NCBI GenBank assembly: GCA_003342895.1
Contig: PTFA01000024.1
Coordinates: 4,707,505-4,771,504 of the forward strand
Source: Casuarius casuarius
Taxonomy: Eukaryota; Chordata; Aves; Casuariiformes; Casuariidae
Reading direction: 5' to 3'
Length of the DNA: 64,000 nucleotides
A program made the position numbers and the translations under genes. This document shows, in pieces, positions 1 to 12,445 of this stretch. Position 1 is the stretch's first letter; every line of letters starts with the position of its first letter. The notes beneath the pieces were generated by a model that was given only the letters and a program-made list of their open reading frames with translations, was not told where the DNA came from and did no database searches.

Positions 1-6
1 AAGCTT
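1..6. other. HindIII site at window edge, probable clone-insert end
   Basis: The first six bases are exactly AAGCTT. A window that begins on a HindIII site suggests the sequence is a clone insert from a HindIII partial-digest library. This is inference only; such a site occurs by chance once every few kilobases in DNA of this composition. Confidence 0.4.
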
Positions 7-2367
7 GAAGGGATTATTAACAAAATTAGTTTGCTATTTAGTCACCTAATTCACACATGGGGTTACACGTGGACACAATCATTTGAAGACCAATGTCCTT
101 TCTTTTAACCGGGTTCATGATCAGTTTTGATTTCTGGGCCCAATAGCACAAGCAGTTCTCCTGAAAGCAGACTAATACTGATTGACCCAGTGAATTCACT
201 CAGAGCATTTTATGTGAAATGCAGAGCCAGTTAAGAAAGGAGCGTTTGCATTCTAAGCTTCCAATTCCGCTTCTGTGTTTTATCACATTATTCTTTAACA
301 TCTACACAGTCTCTGGGCAGACCCCTACCTGCAGGGACTGAAGGCAGCGAGACACTCGGTTACACTACCACTTGCTCGCTCTCTCCCCAGCCTTGCCGAG
401 GCTGCATTACTCGCAGTACCATTGCACAGGATAGAGAGATGACTAGATGCGTTTGGGGACAGTTGGAAGGTTTTATGAACAAAACTTGGGCCTTGGTCAT
501 CTAAATGGTAAGCTCCAGTTTATGTCACTTACACTGTAGCGCATAACTTTGTGGTGCCTAATTTTTACTTCAGGTACCTCTGGCTTAGCCCTTACTCTTG
601 AGGAGAAGGGTGGGGCAAAGTCAAGGGCAGGCTATTCGATTTAAAATTTTATGTTAACGGGAGGAATGCAACTGAATTAAAACAAATGGATACGCTCGCA
701 TTTCATTTCCTGCTTTGGGAGTATTTTAACTGTAATCCTAATTTTATGGGTAACTTCGTTATTTAATTCTTACTCTTAAGTGTTTTTCTCTAAGAAGCAT
801 CAGACCTTGGCTGGTAAATATCCTCCCCATCTAAAATTAGCAGCTCTAAATATAGCATCCACATCTTTGATAAGAAAAGGTCTTTTTAACTGAGTGCTAA
901 TTATGATTAATTTATTCGTTGATGCTGCTGTAATTTATACTTCAATGCACCTGCTAAAATGGCAATAAACATACAAACACATATCTTTTTATTCATCTGC
1001 TTTATTTAGATGGATAAAAAATAATTTTTGTAATCAGTAATCATATTTCTTATTTATAGCATTCTTAATGAGAAATAATACCCGAGGATCTTTTTTTTTT
1101 TTCCCCCAATACTGAGACAATCTGGGAAGCACCAGGAGATATAATCTTGCAAGTGCCGAAGGGCATGCACTGTAAGCATACATCAGTTGCAGATAGGCTG
1201 TTGCCACCTTTTGGTTACACAAATTATCAGTGTTAAAATAGCAAAACCTCTTAGAAATAAAATACAAGTCTTTCTGGAATGATTTCATTGCAATGAAACA
1301 TGTTTTTACCCTCTTCTTTCATGTAATGCTGTTTCTCCACATGTATACTCTTATCTTATTTAGCCTGGGCAGAGACACATAATGGCTCAAAGAGATTCAA
1401 CTGTCCAACATACACAGCAAGAAACACAGACACCAGCTGAGAGAAAGAATTTTTAAAAGATCACTCTTTTTTATCTTTCAGGGCCATATCACAACTACAT
1501 ATGGTGAAGCCATTGAAAGGGGAATGAGACCTAGCCCAATACACGTGCACTTTTGCCTAAGCCTCTTCATGAAGGCCAGGATCATATGGTTTTGGGGGGT
1601 GACAGAGGCTTTGGCCAAATGGTCTAGGTAGGGCTGTGCAAGAATGACTCTTTCAATTAGCCAAAAGTGCCTTGATGAGGAAAACCGCAGACTTTTTCCA
1701 AAATGCTTTAAGTAGTTATTGACTTCTGGGGAAAGAAAGGTAGACTCTGAACTGCAGGTACTTCTTCCCACTGCATGTGGCAAGCAGAGGAGAGAAAAAG
1801 CAAAGAGCAAACAACTGACTGCACATCTTCCTCTCTACATGACAGCCTGCTGGAAGGCAAAGCAGCATTCAGAGAGGATGAGGAGCGTAAGGCAGTACAC
1901 TTCATTCAAAAGCAGCAGCTACAACACACTACCCCTGTCCCCTGGGCCTGTGAGGAAGCCAGGAGGACTCGGAGTCACGAACCCGCCTTCTACAAAAGCA
2001 GTAGTTAGCAGTTGCCAGACACAGAGCTCTGAGCCTCAGTCCTCAAACAAGAAAAGAAAGGAAATCAAACACAGGGTGGTTTTTTTGCCCCACATAAAAG
2101 TCCTGAGCTTGGTTTGCTATAATTCCTAGGGTCATACTATTCATTATTTTCAAATATTAGGATGACTGCTGGGTATTCATAAAAGCAACTGAAAGATCAG
2201 AAAATGTTTCATGAAGTTGAGCACAATTGGGTATCTGTTTAAATGGTGAACAGAAGTCCACAATAAAATGAGCAAAAGTAAAAAGCGTTACAAACCACCA
2301 ACTTCACTATGCAAATGTGCCTGAACTACTGAGCAAATAATGAAGACATTTTTTGCCTTCATTATTT
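7..2367. other. Non-coding A+T-rich sequence, no gene recognised
   Basis: Unique sequence without a recognisable gene or repeat. A stretch near 890-1000 carries several TAATTA/ATTAAT-type homeodomain-like cores and little CpG, as many conserved vertebrate non-coding elements do. Open frames at 1478-1810 (minus, 110 codons) and 1719-2129 (plus, 136 codons) overlap each other on opposite strands. They show no domain, signal peptide or biased composition and are taken as chance frames. A pyrimidine-rich acceptor-like site ends at 1481 and is followed by about 49 open codons to a weak GTAGGG site at 1628. I do not call this an exon. Confidence 0.6.
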
Positions 2368-2436
2368 GAATGATTCATTGAACAACTGAATGATTCACTA
2401 GCTAAAAATCCGGAATGATTCACTTGGTTAAAAATG
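2368..2436. repeat. Three-copy imperfect tandem repeat with TGATTCA cores
   Basis: The decamer GAATGATTCA occurs three times, starting at 2368, 2388 and 2413. The second and third copies share a longer unit that continues through a variant of CTAGCTAAAAAT / CTTGGTTAAAAAT. Each copy carries TGATTCA, a relative of the AP-1/bZIP core TGA(C/G)TCA. The arrangement looks like local slippage duplication; a binding role is speculative. Confidence 0.7.
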
Positions 2437-5400
2437 GTCTACATTCATTATAAATCTGCTTTATGCAGGACACTTAATGGAGTTTACAATATCTTCGTAG
2501 ATACTGTAACAGCTAATGACCGTCTTACATCTTTCACTCATTTTCTTGATGACTTTCTGAAAACCTGCTTAGAAAAAATGTTGGGAGGTTTGAAACAAAG
2601 CATGGTGAGATAGCCTGAGAAGAAATTTGTGTTTGGCAACAGATTCCAGCCCAAGACACGACTCTCTAGGGCAGGCCTGGGCATGCGCTGAAGCGTATCA
2701 TAAGTAAATTAACAATCAATATCTAAAATTGGTTCTGCACTTTTTTCCATGGGAGATCTTGGAAATATTTAATCTTTAACTGCAACCAACACAGTATTAG
2801 AGGACCTGAATGGGGCCTGGGGGCCTGCCGCAGTATAATATTAACTATTGTTAGGAGTAGGAAAAGGGTAACACATATAGACTCCAGCTCTTAAACTCTG
2901 AAATCTGATAATCTCTGAAACTGGAACCAAATCAAGAAAAGACAATGTTATATGACTTCATCAGACCTACCTTTTAAGGAGCTGCAGATAGCCATACCTT
3001 TTGAACAAATGTAGCTAAAGATAAACAGATCTTCAAATACATAAACCTTCCAATAAAAGCAATTCAAATACTCTGTGGCTCCTTCCTGTAATGCAGGAGA
3101 TAAAAGAACATACTGACCTGCAGCTAACTAGAGCAATGGCAGGTGAGGAGCTGACAATTTGAGTGAGTGATTCACACTAATGTAATCTCAGTGCATAAAG
3201 TTGGGCCTTGGCCATGAATTCTCTGACCACAGCCTGGAGAAATTCTAAATATCAATAGTATTTGTTTCTTTTGAAACCCAGATTTTTAAATTAATTTATT
3301 TATATTTTATAACCAGAGGTAACTTTGAGATGTATCTGTTACTACAACTTGAAACCACTCCCACCATCCAAAACCCAAACAAATTCAAATAGCTTTCCAT
3401 TTTTACCTCCCTTTTCAGGTAGGATCCTTTCAGATCCTACAAGTGTTCGAAAACAGTTTTTCAGATGCATTTTGAAAAGTAAAACACACTTGATTCAAAG
3501 TTATTTGGAATTTGGCCCCTAAAGGTCTACTGCAGTAATTTTATCATAATAGCAATTTCCTGAATTTCATTTCTGTAGTCATACCTCAAGTCTCAGCAAA
3601 AGGTCATCATGAAGATTAACATAACAAGTACTTAATGAACTATCACAGATCTTCGACATATTTTAAGATAATCATTAACATGAGTTGAGACCAATTCATC
3701 TTAGGTAAGAATTAGTCTTCTGTAATGAATCCCTAGCCAGTAGTTTTTCATCCAAATACTAAAACCACAAAATAAGCCCGTTCATTTGCCAAAACGCAGA
3801 AGTGGGCAGATGGAGAAACAGAAAGATTCATAAAAGCAGATAAGCTTCTGGTACATATGCAGTGCAAGTTTTGCAAGGCAGAGTATTACAGTGTAAAATC
3901 CACCAGAACAATCAATGTGTTTAAATAATACATCATCTTCTGCCTCATAGTAATTATAAAGATTAGTAAGAACGAAATTTCTAAAATACTGAAAATACAA
4001 AAAGCATATTCTACTTTACCTTTCTCATCACATCTCCTTACTGGCATCTTCACACAGACAATTACTGCTAGATATTTTCACTGCACAAAGACAGGACAGT
4101 GAAAAACAGTGCTTCACAAAATCTCAGAAAAGGTATGTAATTTAAACCCCAGAGCAAAATTTTTAGAAAGACTAATAGAAGGCTCTTTATTTTATACAGA
4201 AGAAAATATCAAACTGTTACAACAGATTTTACGAGTTTTCCAGTTCAAATACCGAAACTGCACCGGATAGCACCAAATTGCACCGAACAGCTTGCACCTC
4301 AAGCTATGAAAGTTACTTATGTAGAAGATATTAGAATAAGATAGGGAATACACAAAGACACAATAGATGATTATTATAGCAATAACAAATACACAACTTA
4401 TTCCTGAATTATTTACCAGCACACATCTGTCTCAAAGCTCTTGAATTTCAAAGAACAAGGAGCAAAGAACAGTAGAGAAGCATTTTTCCACCCTGCTCTT
4501 CTAGAAAAGTTTTTTTTAGTGTTAAGCTTTCCACTTAAAGAAAGCAAGCTACAAACTTCCGCAAGTTTCAAAAAGCACAGAACCAGCTGGTCACGGGGAT
4601 ATCACTATTTGTGGAAATATATGTAGGCAACAACCTTTCCTCATGTAGTCAGAGAATAGTAAGTTAATGAACTCATGAAGGGCCCCAAAAGTTGGGGATA
4701 TAAGAATATTCTTACAAAACTCATTGAGTTCCAGTGGTTTCACTTAGTGCCCTTAATTCACATGAAATTGAAAGTCCAAGACTCGGCACACACACAATGT
4801 ACATGTGCTGTTGGACACGCACACAAGCGCAGAGCCTTTTTGAGCTTGAACTAATCGTTAGAAGACAATGATTTTACTCTGCTAAACTGTTTATAATGGT
4901 ATGTTTTGAAGGACTATAAATTCCGACCAGTTTTCAAACAATCAACCATTGCAACAGTGCAATGGAACAAAAGAAAAGTCTCTGTTTTATCTTAACAGCA
5001 ACATTAATCACAATGTCTCCTCTTCCAATAAGGCACTGCAAGTAATGATTCTGTTGATCCTGTTTCAGAGATGCTTGATATAAGATTTTGATTTTTCAAT
5101 AAATTTGATTTTTTTATATATTAAAATCATTACTACTTTTCTTTTCATTACTTCTACATCTTTTTGTTTCCTTAAACTTTTAAAAATCCATTAAGTGGTA
5201 CTTTGTCAGAGCTATTAAACATGCTTCTTAAAATGCTTCAAGAAAGAATACTTCTTCTTAGGAGCAGTATCCTGATGTCTCTCAGCCCATTTACGCTGGC
5301 TTCCTGACAGGCCATAAGCATGGATGGGTAAATGTTACAGCCTGAACTGGCAGAGTTATAAGAATACTAGCTCTTTTTTCCTCTCCTTTCTGAGGGAAAA

Positions 5401-7242
5401 AAAAATGTGATTTTCCATGTCTTTTTCTTCATCGTGAAAAACTGGGAGGAAAGAAGAGAGGAGTAGTAGTCAGGCTTTCACAGAGGCTAGGAAAAAAAAT
5501 CAATTACTGCCTCACACTTTGCAGAATCACTGCAGAACAAAGTTCAAATGAAAGGCTGTATCATAACTCTCAGGATCAGGAAGAACCTCTCAAAAAGGTT
5601 CTCGATTCCAGGAAATGCAGCCTGTTTCCTCTGCCCACAGAGGCAAAACAAGCTATCAGTCATAAAATAGGAGGTCAAGAAGCTAAAAGAATGAACAGAA
5701 ACATTATGCACCTAGTTAGTGCAAGATGGCTGGGGTGATACGTAACAGCCTACAGGAAAACCTGGGCTCACAAAACTCAAGAGGAAATTGAAACTAAAAA
5801 TTTTATTTTGAAAAGTTTCTCTAATTGTTACTTTAAATTGTCCAATTATGTCTACGATTTTCCACATAAAATACTTAAACTTAAATTTTGCTTTTTTCAG
5901 CAAAATTTTTCAGTCAGTTCTGGTAAAAGCCACATTTTCAAAAGAAATCTGATATAATCTAAATTATCTATTCAAAACTAGACATTAAAAAGCCCAGTTA
6001 ATATACAAAAAGCTAAGCCTAAAATAAATGAGTGGAGACCTGTAGTACCATAGTGATGCATGGATACACATAGAGCAAAATCTATCCAACACACTACCAA
6101 GAGATTACCTAATAGCGCAAGGTACTAACAGCAGTTGTAACACTGCCGCATTTTTCTGAGATGCTGAAAACACTGAAGTTGCTGAAGCTAATGTGAACTG
6201 AGGATGCTTCGCACCTTTTAAAGCTTAACAACACTTCATAAGATTAAGTGAAAGAGTAGGGAGACAGAGAAAGAGAAAAGGGAAATGTTTTCTGAAAGCA
6301 AAATATTCTTTCATTGGAACTGTTCCCCTTGTGCTGTTCCAACAAGCACACATTTTTTTCCCCCAAATTAAAATGCTATAGTCATATCCATTAGACAAGC
6401 GAAAAAACTAAACACTGTAGAAAGTTTAATCAGACGTTACTATGGAAAGGTTGTATTTTTAAATAGTGTCAAAAAGACACGTGTGGCTGGAGGTGGGATC
6501 CCTCCTTCCCAGGACAGCAGTTTGTTAGTGCTGACTGCAGTCTGGGGGAAAAGCAGGAAGAAGTACATAAACAGGACCATCGTTAAATCAACTTTTGTTG
6601 TTTGAGAATAGCAGGCAAACACAAGGCTTTCAAAGCCTCCCTTTATAGCATGGTGTTATTGTACTTACTGGGTACAACTACCTCATTTTACCTTTTCATG
6701 CTACAACTTCCACCAAATCTCACAGCAGCAGCATGTGACGAGAAGAGTGTTACGTTTCTGGAACATACGTGCGTGAAGCAGACTAAAGAGCCGAGTCTTT
6801 TCCCCTGGGTTCAATATTGTTTACTTTTTACCATTCCTGCAAGTGTATAACAGTGTGCTTTTTCTACCTCAGAAGAGTAATTTATGCTTGTTTAAAGAAA
6901 GCAATTTCACATTAAATTATTTTGAAGAGTTCTTCAGTTTGTTACTTTACAGTTGTTCCATGTTCAGTTAAAGCCTTTGTGTTGTATTTTTTTCATGTGG
7001 CCAGCTCTACAATTTAAAATGTCAGAGTATTTATTGCTTTCATTAAGCTGTTTGAGTTAGATAATTATGAGAGACACTTAAATTTCATTTCTCAAGTTCC
7101 AATGCTTGGGGAAAAGAAAGCCTAAAAATGTAGCCCTGGTGTACTGTTAGGCTCCAGAAAAGAGAAGACAATAAAATGAACTGAAATCCTTTGTCAGTGG
7201 TGCTTTTTTACTGATTGATCACTTGGTTTGTTTTTTGTTTTC
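2437..7242. other. Non-coding A+T-rich sequence, no gene recognised
   Basis: No exon with a convincing acceptor, donor and coding composition is visible on either strand. Open frames here (for example 3782-4000 and 4192-4422 on the minus strand, 6602-6850 on the plus strand) are short, composition-driven and unrelated to known families as far as I can tell. No interspersed repeat is recognised. Confidence 0.6.
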
Positions 7243-7271
7243 TTTTTTTTTTTTTTTTTTTTTTTNTTTTT
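7243..7271. repeat. Poly-T tract containing an ambiguous base
   Basis: An almost uninterrupted T run of about 29 bases, with a single N at 7266. The N is most simply read as sequencing uncertainty in a homopolymer. It could be a poly-A tail seen from the other strand, but no retroelement body is recognisable beside it. Confidence 0.9.
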
Positions 7272-10200
7272 AACAGTAACTTAAAGCTCTTAGGTCACAC
7301 GTTGTTCTGGGGTGGGAAAGGATGAGATTCACCTGGTGAATTCTGAATTTCTGGTGTTGGGAATATAGGTCCCCCTCCTCTTATGTTTTTTTCTATTTTA
7401 AAAGCCTGATTAAAAAAAAATCCCATCATAGTAAATAGATGAGACAAGCCTTGAATGACACGATGGCCTAAAGTTTAGTAACCTTCCCCAAATCCCGCTA
7501 CTGCAGAGCTGTGCGGTTACTCTTAAACGACTTCTCCTTGTAGAGGGAGACTCTCCAAAAAGAGTGAAGCATCTTCAATATTTATAAGAATATATAACTG
7601 AGTCAAATATCTAGCACTGCTGCTGCATTTTATACACACCTTGGATAAGAATTTAAATTGACTTCCCCGTATATTCGTCATCAGAATTTTTCATGCATTT
7701 TCATTCTGTCCTCTGCATTTCATCAGCCTCAGTCTCACTCTCCAGCTTATTGCCATAGGCTACTAGACTGGAACAAAGCTGTGTGTGAAGCATAACAAAA
7801 AAGAGAAAATTATGTAAGAGAAATTTGGCTATATCCACTATTACGGATCTTAATCCTCCGAGCAGTGCAAGGCCTGGAACCTCAGCCAAGTTGCTCAGAG
7901 AGCCAGGATGAAAGCAGTGAGATGCTGCTGATATTTTCCCCACTGTAGCTAGAGGAATGAAGGGGCACGGGCAAAAAGCCAAGCAGAGGCGTCCCTTCAA
8001 AAGAACAGCTTGATGGCAGCAGTAGCTATGACCTCTCGGTCAGGAGAAAAAACACCACCACCACCAACAGGCATACCAATAAAGAGCATCCCCCACTAGG
8101 AAATAAACTTTCTTGATTACTGCAGGAATCGGAAGATGTCTCTGCTTCTCACTGGAGCTTGGTTAGAGTAGTGATATATGATATCTTCTTGTTCTAGTCA
8201 AAACTCTGCTTTCACCTCTGCAGAGAAAGGTAAAGAAATAAAAATGCGAGAGTGAGAAAATGCATAAGACAGTAGCTGTGGTTAGGACACTCATTTTCTA
8301 TACTACAGAGAGCCTTCCCGCTCAACCACAAAATGAGCCAGGTCTAGCTATTATGCATGAGATAAAGCCATTACAATGCAACTTACAATTACGCACAATA
8401 AAAGACCACTAATGAAAACAAAACATGATGAAGAGGTAGGGTGTAAATACCAGTTTACGTAACCAATAAACACGGGGTCAAATTCAAAAGCAGCAGTTTA
8501 GTCCAGGAAGCAGACTAACTGCCAAACCAGAGAAATTTTAAGTGCGAGATAACCTCCCAGAGGAGGCAGGGGAAGCTATGCTGCTTGGCATATTCAGTGG
8601 GCAGAGCAGGGAGTATGCACACCACTAGGAATACCGAGAAGAACAACAAAATAATCTTACCATCTAAAGATGCTGAGATGCACTCACTGAGTTATTTTAT
8701 GCCTGCATAGGGTTCTGCGCATAGTGAAAAGGCTGAAGGAGTGGCAAGCTTTGGAAAGTGAGGAAAGATCAACTGATCAATAAGTACGCCTCAGCCTGAT
8801 TACAGAGTGGCTCTGACGGGCTGATTAAAAAGAGAGCTACCCAGACACTATTGCCCAGAAGGACATTAGCTTGCATATGAAGCTTTGAAGATGGGATAAA
8901 AAGGCTGTGGAAATACAAGCAGAGGGGATTACCCTGGGGGGGGGGAGAAGGTCTGCTTGTCATGCTGATTATACTCTCAGTAATATGTGTGATTCCAAAT
9001 CCTTAAAAAAGACAATACGGCAAGAACAAGTAAATGAATAATATAACATGCACAATAGACATCATAGTTCATTGCTGGTCTGCTATCAATGAAATGCACT
9101 GCACAGCTTCGCCCTCCTGCTGCACAGCAGGTATTGTTTTGGAGCCACTATCAAGGGCAGCAGATTGAAGGATCATTGCTTTAACGCATCAAAAACAGTG
9201 TTACAACTTGCAAGTGAAAATAGATGCTTTCTTTGCTTCCACTGTATCCCACAACAGACTAAGGGAGGCTGAACCAGAGAACGTCTAATGAATATTAAGC
9301 ACTTCTCGACAGTACATTTCTAAGATGATGCAGACTACGTGCACGTCTCACTGCCACCTGCTGCACAGTTATCATGTCATTCCAGGGAACCTCACTTTCT
9401 ACTCATGTCCTAGTCACTGTTTACGATCAAAGAAGGAGAAAGAAAGATTTCTTTAAGGGCTCGGTTTTCGCTTCTATTGTGGAGAATACACCAACTGATT
9501 ACTCTTCATATATTAGTTGAAAATACAAAATAAAATATACTGTATGCTATTTTACGTTTAATACCAACAGCTACAATTATAAGTAGGAGAGGAATGATCT
9601 GTTGGGGATCTTTTCATGCAAATAGCATTTATTATATTGTGTGTAAGACACGCTGCTTGCGTAGCTGAAATAAAATAAATACAATTAAGAAGACTACAAA
9701 AGACTTAACACCTTGACTTTTAAATTATTTCTCCCCATACAAATGTATATGTATGTATACATGAGTTCAAACACAAACCTACACCACTCTAAATTTCCCT
9801 GTAAATTGTGCTCACTTGGATCAAATGTTCATCAGATAACTCTGTAATTTCAAAGAAAATTAGTCTTACTGTATATCAGTAATCTGCAAACACTGTATTT
9901 CACCTTAAAATACAAAAGAATATGAAAAAATCACTTTTTAATGAAATATTAGAAACTTTTCTTACATTGAAATTTTTCCTGTTTATTTCGCATTCTTTTT
10001 TCAAAGAAAAAAATATTTTAGTGAAAAACAAAACCAGAAATTACTTTCCATTGAAAAATTATAGATATTTATAAACAAGACTCCTTCGGACCAACAGCAG
10101 GGATATCAGTCTGGCTAGCACTGTTCTGTAAATCTCAGCTAGAGCTATTTATATCTTTATTAACCTTAAAAATAATTGAAAATCTGGCCCTTTTGAAAAT

Positions 10201-11314
10201 AAGGTTCAAGACATGGCTAGCCTGAGAAATGGATGTGGTACAGAGTCATTTAGCATGAGTCACTTAAGGTCCTGAACCAAAATCAGTACAGCTGCATGAG
10301 AATGGTAACATATCCCACTAACAAATTATTACGGCAGCAAGGCCAGCAATGGAGCCATCCCGACTCCCTGTTCTGGCTAGTGCCTCTGAACGGTACTGTA
10401 ATACAGGTGCTTGTCCGGAGACCACCGCCACCGGACTCTCTGGTACCATATGGACTTACTCCAAGTAGTTCTCAGCCAGGAACCTGGGATACGGTTTTGT
10501 AAAGCAGTTTTACACCTAAAAAACATTAACGGGATGCAGGCTCCTACCTGTATTACCTGTATTAAGCTTTTTAGGCACAGTGAAAGATAACGTTTTCCGA
10601 AAAAGATTATCAAGGAGAGCATCACAGTTGTCCCATTCTGAAGCTGGAAATTAATTACGAGTATCTGATAAACCACTTTATTACCAGACTACAATAAACC
10701 ACAGTAATATACCCACACAAGCAATGGCTCAGATGTAACCCATGTGAAAAATGGGGAAAAATACTTCAGTATGTGGAACAGAAGTACTGCGCAAAGATTA
10801 AATATTAATTTTAGAAATATACATCACCATCGTTTTGAAGCCCTTGGAAATTTAATTCACATCATACAGTAAACCAAGCCCTTGAAGTAGAGGAAGACTT
10901 CTGAAAACAGTTACCCAAAGGAAGAGTTACACCTTCCTGTCCAAAGGAAGCAGGGGAGATTATTAATAAGATTTAGAAAATATTCTAATGAATGCACAAA
11001 AAGAAATTCAGACCTGCTTCCAATTCCTAATAAAACTTCATCTTGGCTGCAGTGATTCCTTGCAATTGACAAAACTAATGGTGCTGTAGTCAAAGCAGTT
11101 TGAACAGACAAATTTTACAAAAGGCAAGGTTGCCATGTGGTTATAAGATGCTCGGTGAGAACCAGTAGAGGCAACAGAAGAAGTAAAACATAATTAAGTG
11201 CTAGTAAATTAATAATTATTTTTCTTTGTGATATGCTGACATAGTAAAAATAAATTATTTAATGGATATATTTTGTTATTCTACTAGATTAATAAAGCTG
11301 TGTGAATCTCAGTA
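7272..11314. other. Non-coding sequence with a short G10 run
   Basis: No gene recognised. A run of ten G lies at 8936-8945. A minus-strand open frame at 7701-8000 (99 codons) ends in a stretch preceded by an acceptor-like CACACACAG, but it has no matching coding character upstream. The overlapping plus and minus frames at 10296-10676 are mutual shadows in a slightly G+C-richer patch and match nothing I recognise. Confidence 0.6.
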
Positions 11315-11344
11315 ATATCTGGCAAACAGATATCTGGCAAATCG
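11315..11344. repeat. 15-bp tandem duplication, two copies
   Basis: ATATCTGGCAAACAG at 11315-11329 is followed directly by ATATCTGGCAAATCG at 11330-11344 (13 of 15 identical). The copies abut exactly, as expected for replication slippage. Confidence 0.85.
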
Positions 11345-12345
11345 ATTTGATTAATTTTGAGTCTATGAAGAAATCCAGTTAATGTCTGTGCATGTCCTTA
11401 TAAATCTAGTATACATCTGTGACACTCTTTTTTTTTCAAGGCATATTCTGCTTGCTTTTCCTCTATCTCAGTGAAACTAACCTAAGTAAGTTTAACCACA
11501 AGGTATAGCACTATAAATTGTCCGTAGCTAGAAACTTCTGAATCCTATAACAGAAGTGAATTAAAACACCTCATCCTGCCCTACACAAAGCTATTGCCAT
11601 AAATACTAAGGCCCATTTACTTCTTTGTATATTGCAACTCACCCATGTTCCTGCATACAGATTAACTTCAAATGATTCAAACTAAGTGAAATACGGTACT
11701 GGCAGGCTTAGTTATTGTTTCCTATGGAAAATTATTATTTTCATAAAGAAAAATCAAATGTTCCTAACGTCATTGAATCAAACTCGCTTTTTGCTCTAAA
11801 GATTTATATGAGAATAGAATTTCAAAGAGCATCTTTATTGGCCCACTTAAAGCAAAATGAATCAAATGAAAGTATCTTTACTCAGTCTTTAACCAAATCT
11901 TGCTGCCAAAGGGATATCATCCCTTACAGTGAGGATGGAGGGGAGGAGGAAAGAGGAGGACAAGCCCTGCACTGGGTGAATAAAAGTGAAGATCTTTGGA
12001 TTTGAAACTGTGAAGCGGCTGAGCAGGACGGAGTAGCCTCCTGATGGAGGCAATCACAGGCAAAAGCACAAACCATGAGAGCTGAGCTTTAGCCCTGAGT
12101 GCAGGAGTCAACTGCAATTTTACCAGTCACTCTTTCATGCCTGAGCAAGTTACCAATAACCAAAGGACTGGAACAGTCTTTATCCAGTCCCGCTGATCAC
12201 TGTAACTGATCTGTACAACAACAGCTTAAGCGATACAATCATTTTATACTAAGTCTTTGATGCAACAGAAAATCCTTACCTGGGTGAAGAAGAGAAAGGA
12301 AGTTCTCTAAGATAGAGGAGGGAAATCTCTAGCCAGCCATCAAGT
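11345..12345. other. Non-coding A+T-rich sequence
   Basis: No gene or interspersed repeat recognised. The plus-strand frame at 11715-12005 and the minus-strand frame at 11917-12117 overlap and look like chance. On the minus strand a pyrimidine tract and CCCAG at about 12283-12310 sit directly against GTAAGG. That makes the site readable both as an acceptor and as a donor, and no open exon follows. Confidence 0.55.
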
Positions 12346-12445
12346 ATATTTATGTATATACAGACACATATATTATATACATACACACAAACATATAAAA
12401 ATATGTATCTGTGTATCTTTTCTATGTATTTATTATAAATGTATT
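12346..12445. repeat. TA/CA-rich low-complexity tract
   Basis: A degenerate run of TATA, TACA and CACA steps such as GTATATACAGACACATATATTA. It reads as a decayed (TA)n/(CA)n microsatellite. The minus-strand frame across it is low-complexity and not a gene. Confidence 0.75.

Noticed and set aside
391..508. Acceptor-like CTCTCCCCAG followed by an open stretch and ATG|GTAAGC
   Set aside because: The open frame ends in TAA six bases before the donor, so it is not a normal internal coding exon, and no partner exon was found.
1478..2129. Overlapping 110- and 136-codon frames on opposite strands, plus an acceptor-like site at 1481
   Set aside because: The frames contradict each other, the donor after the acceptor-like site is weak (GTAGGG), and no residues resemble a known family.
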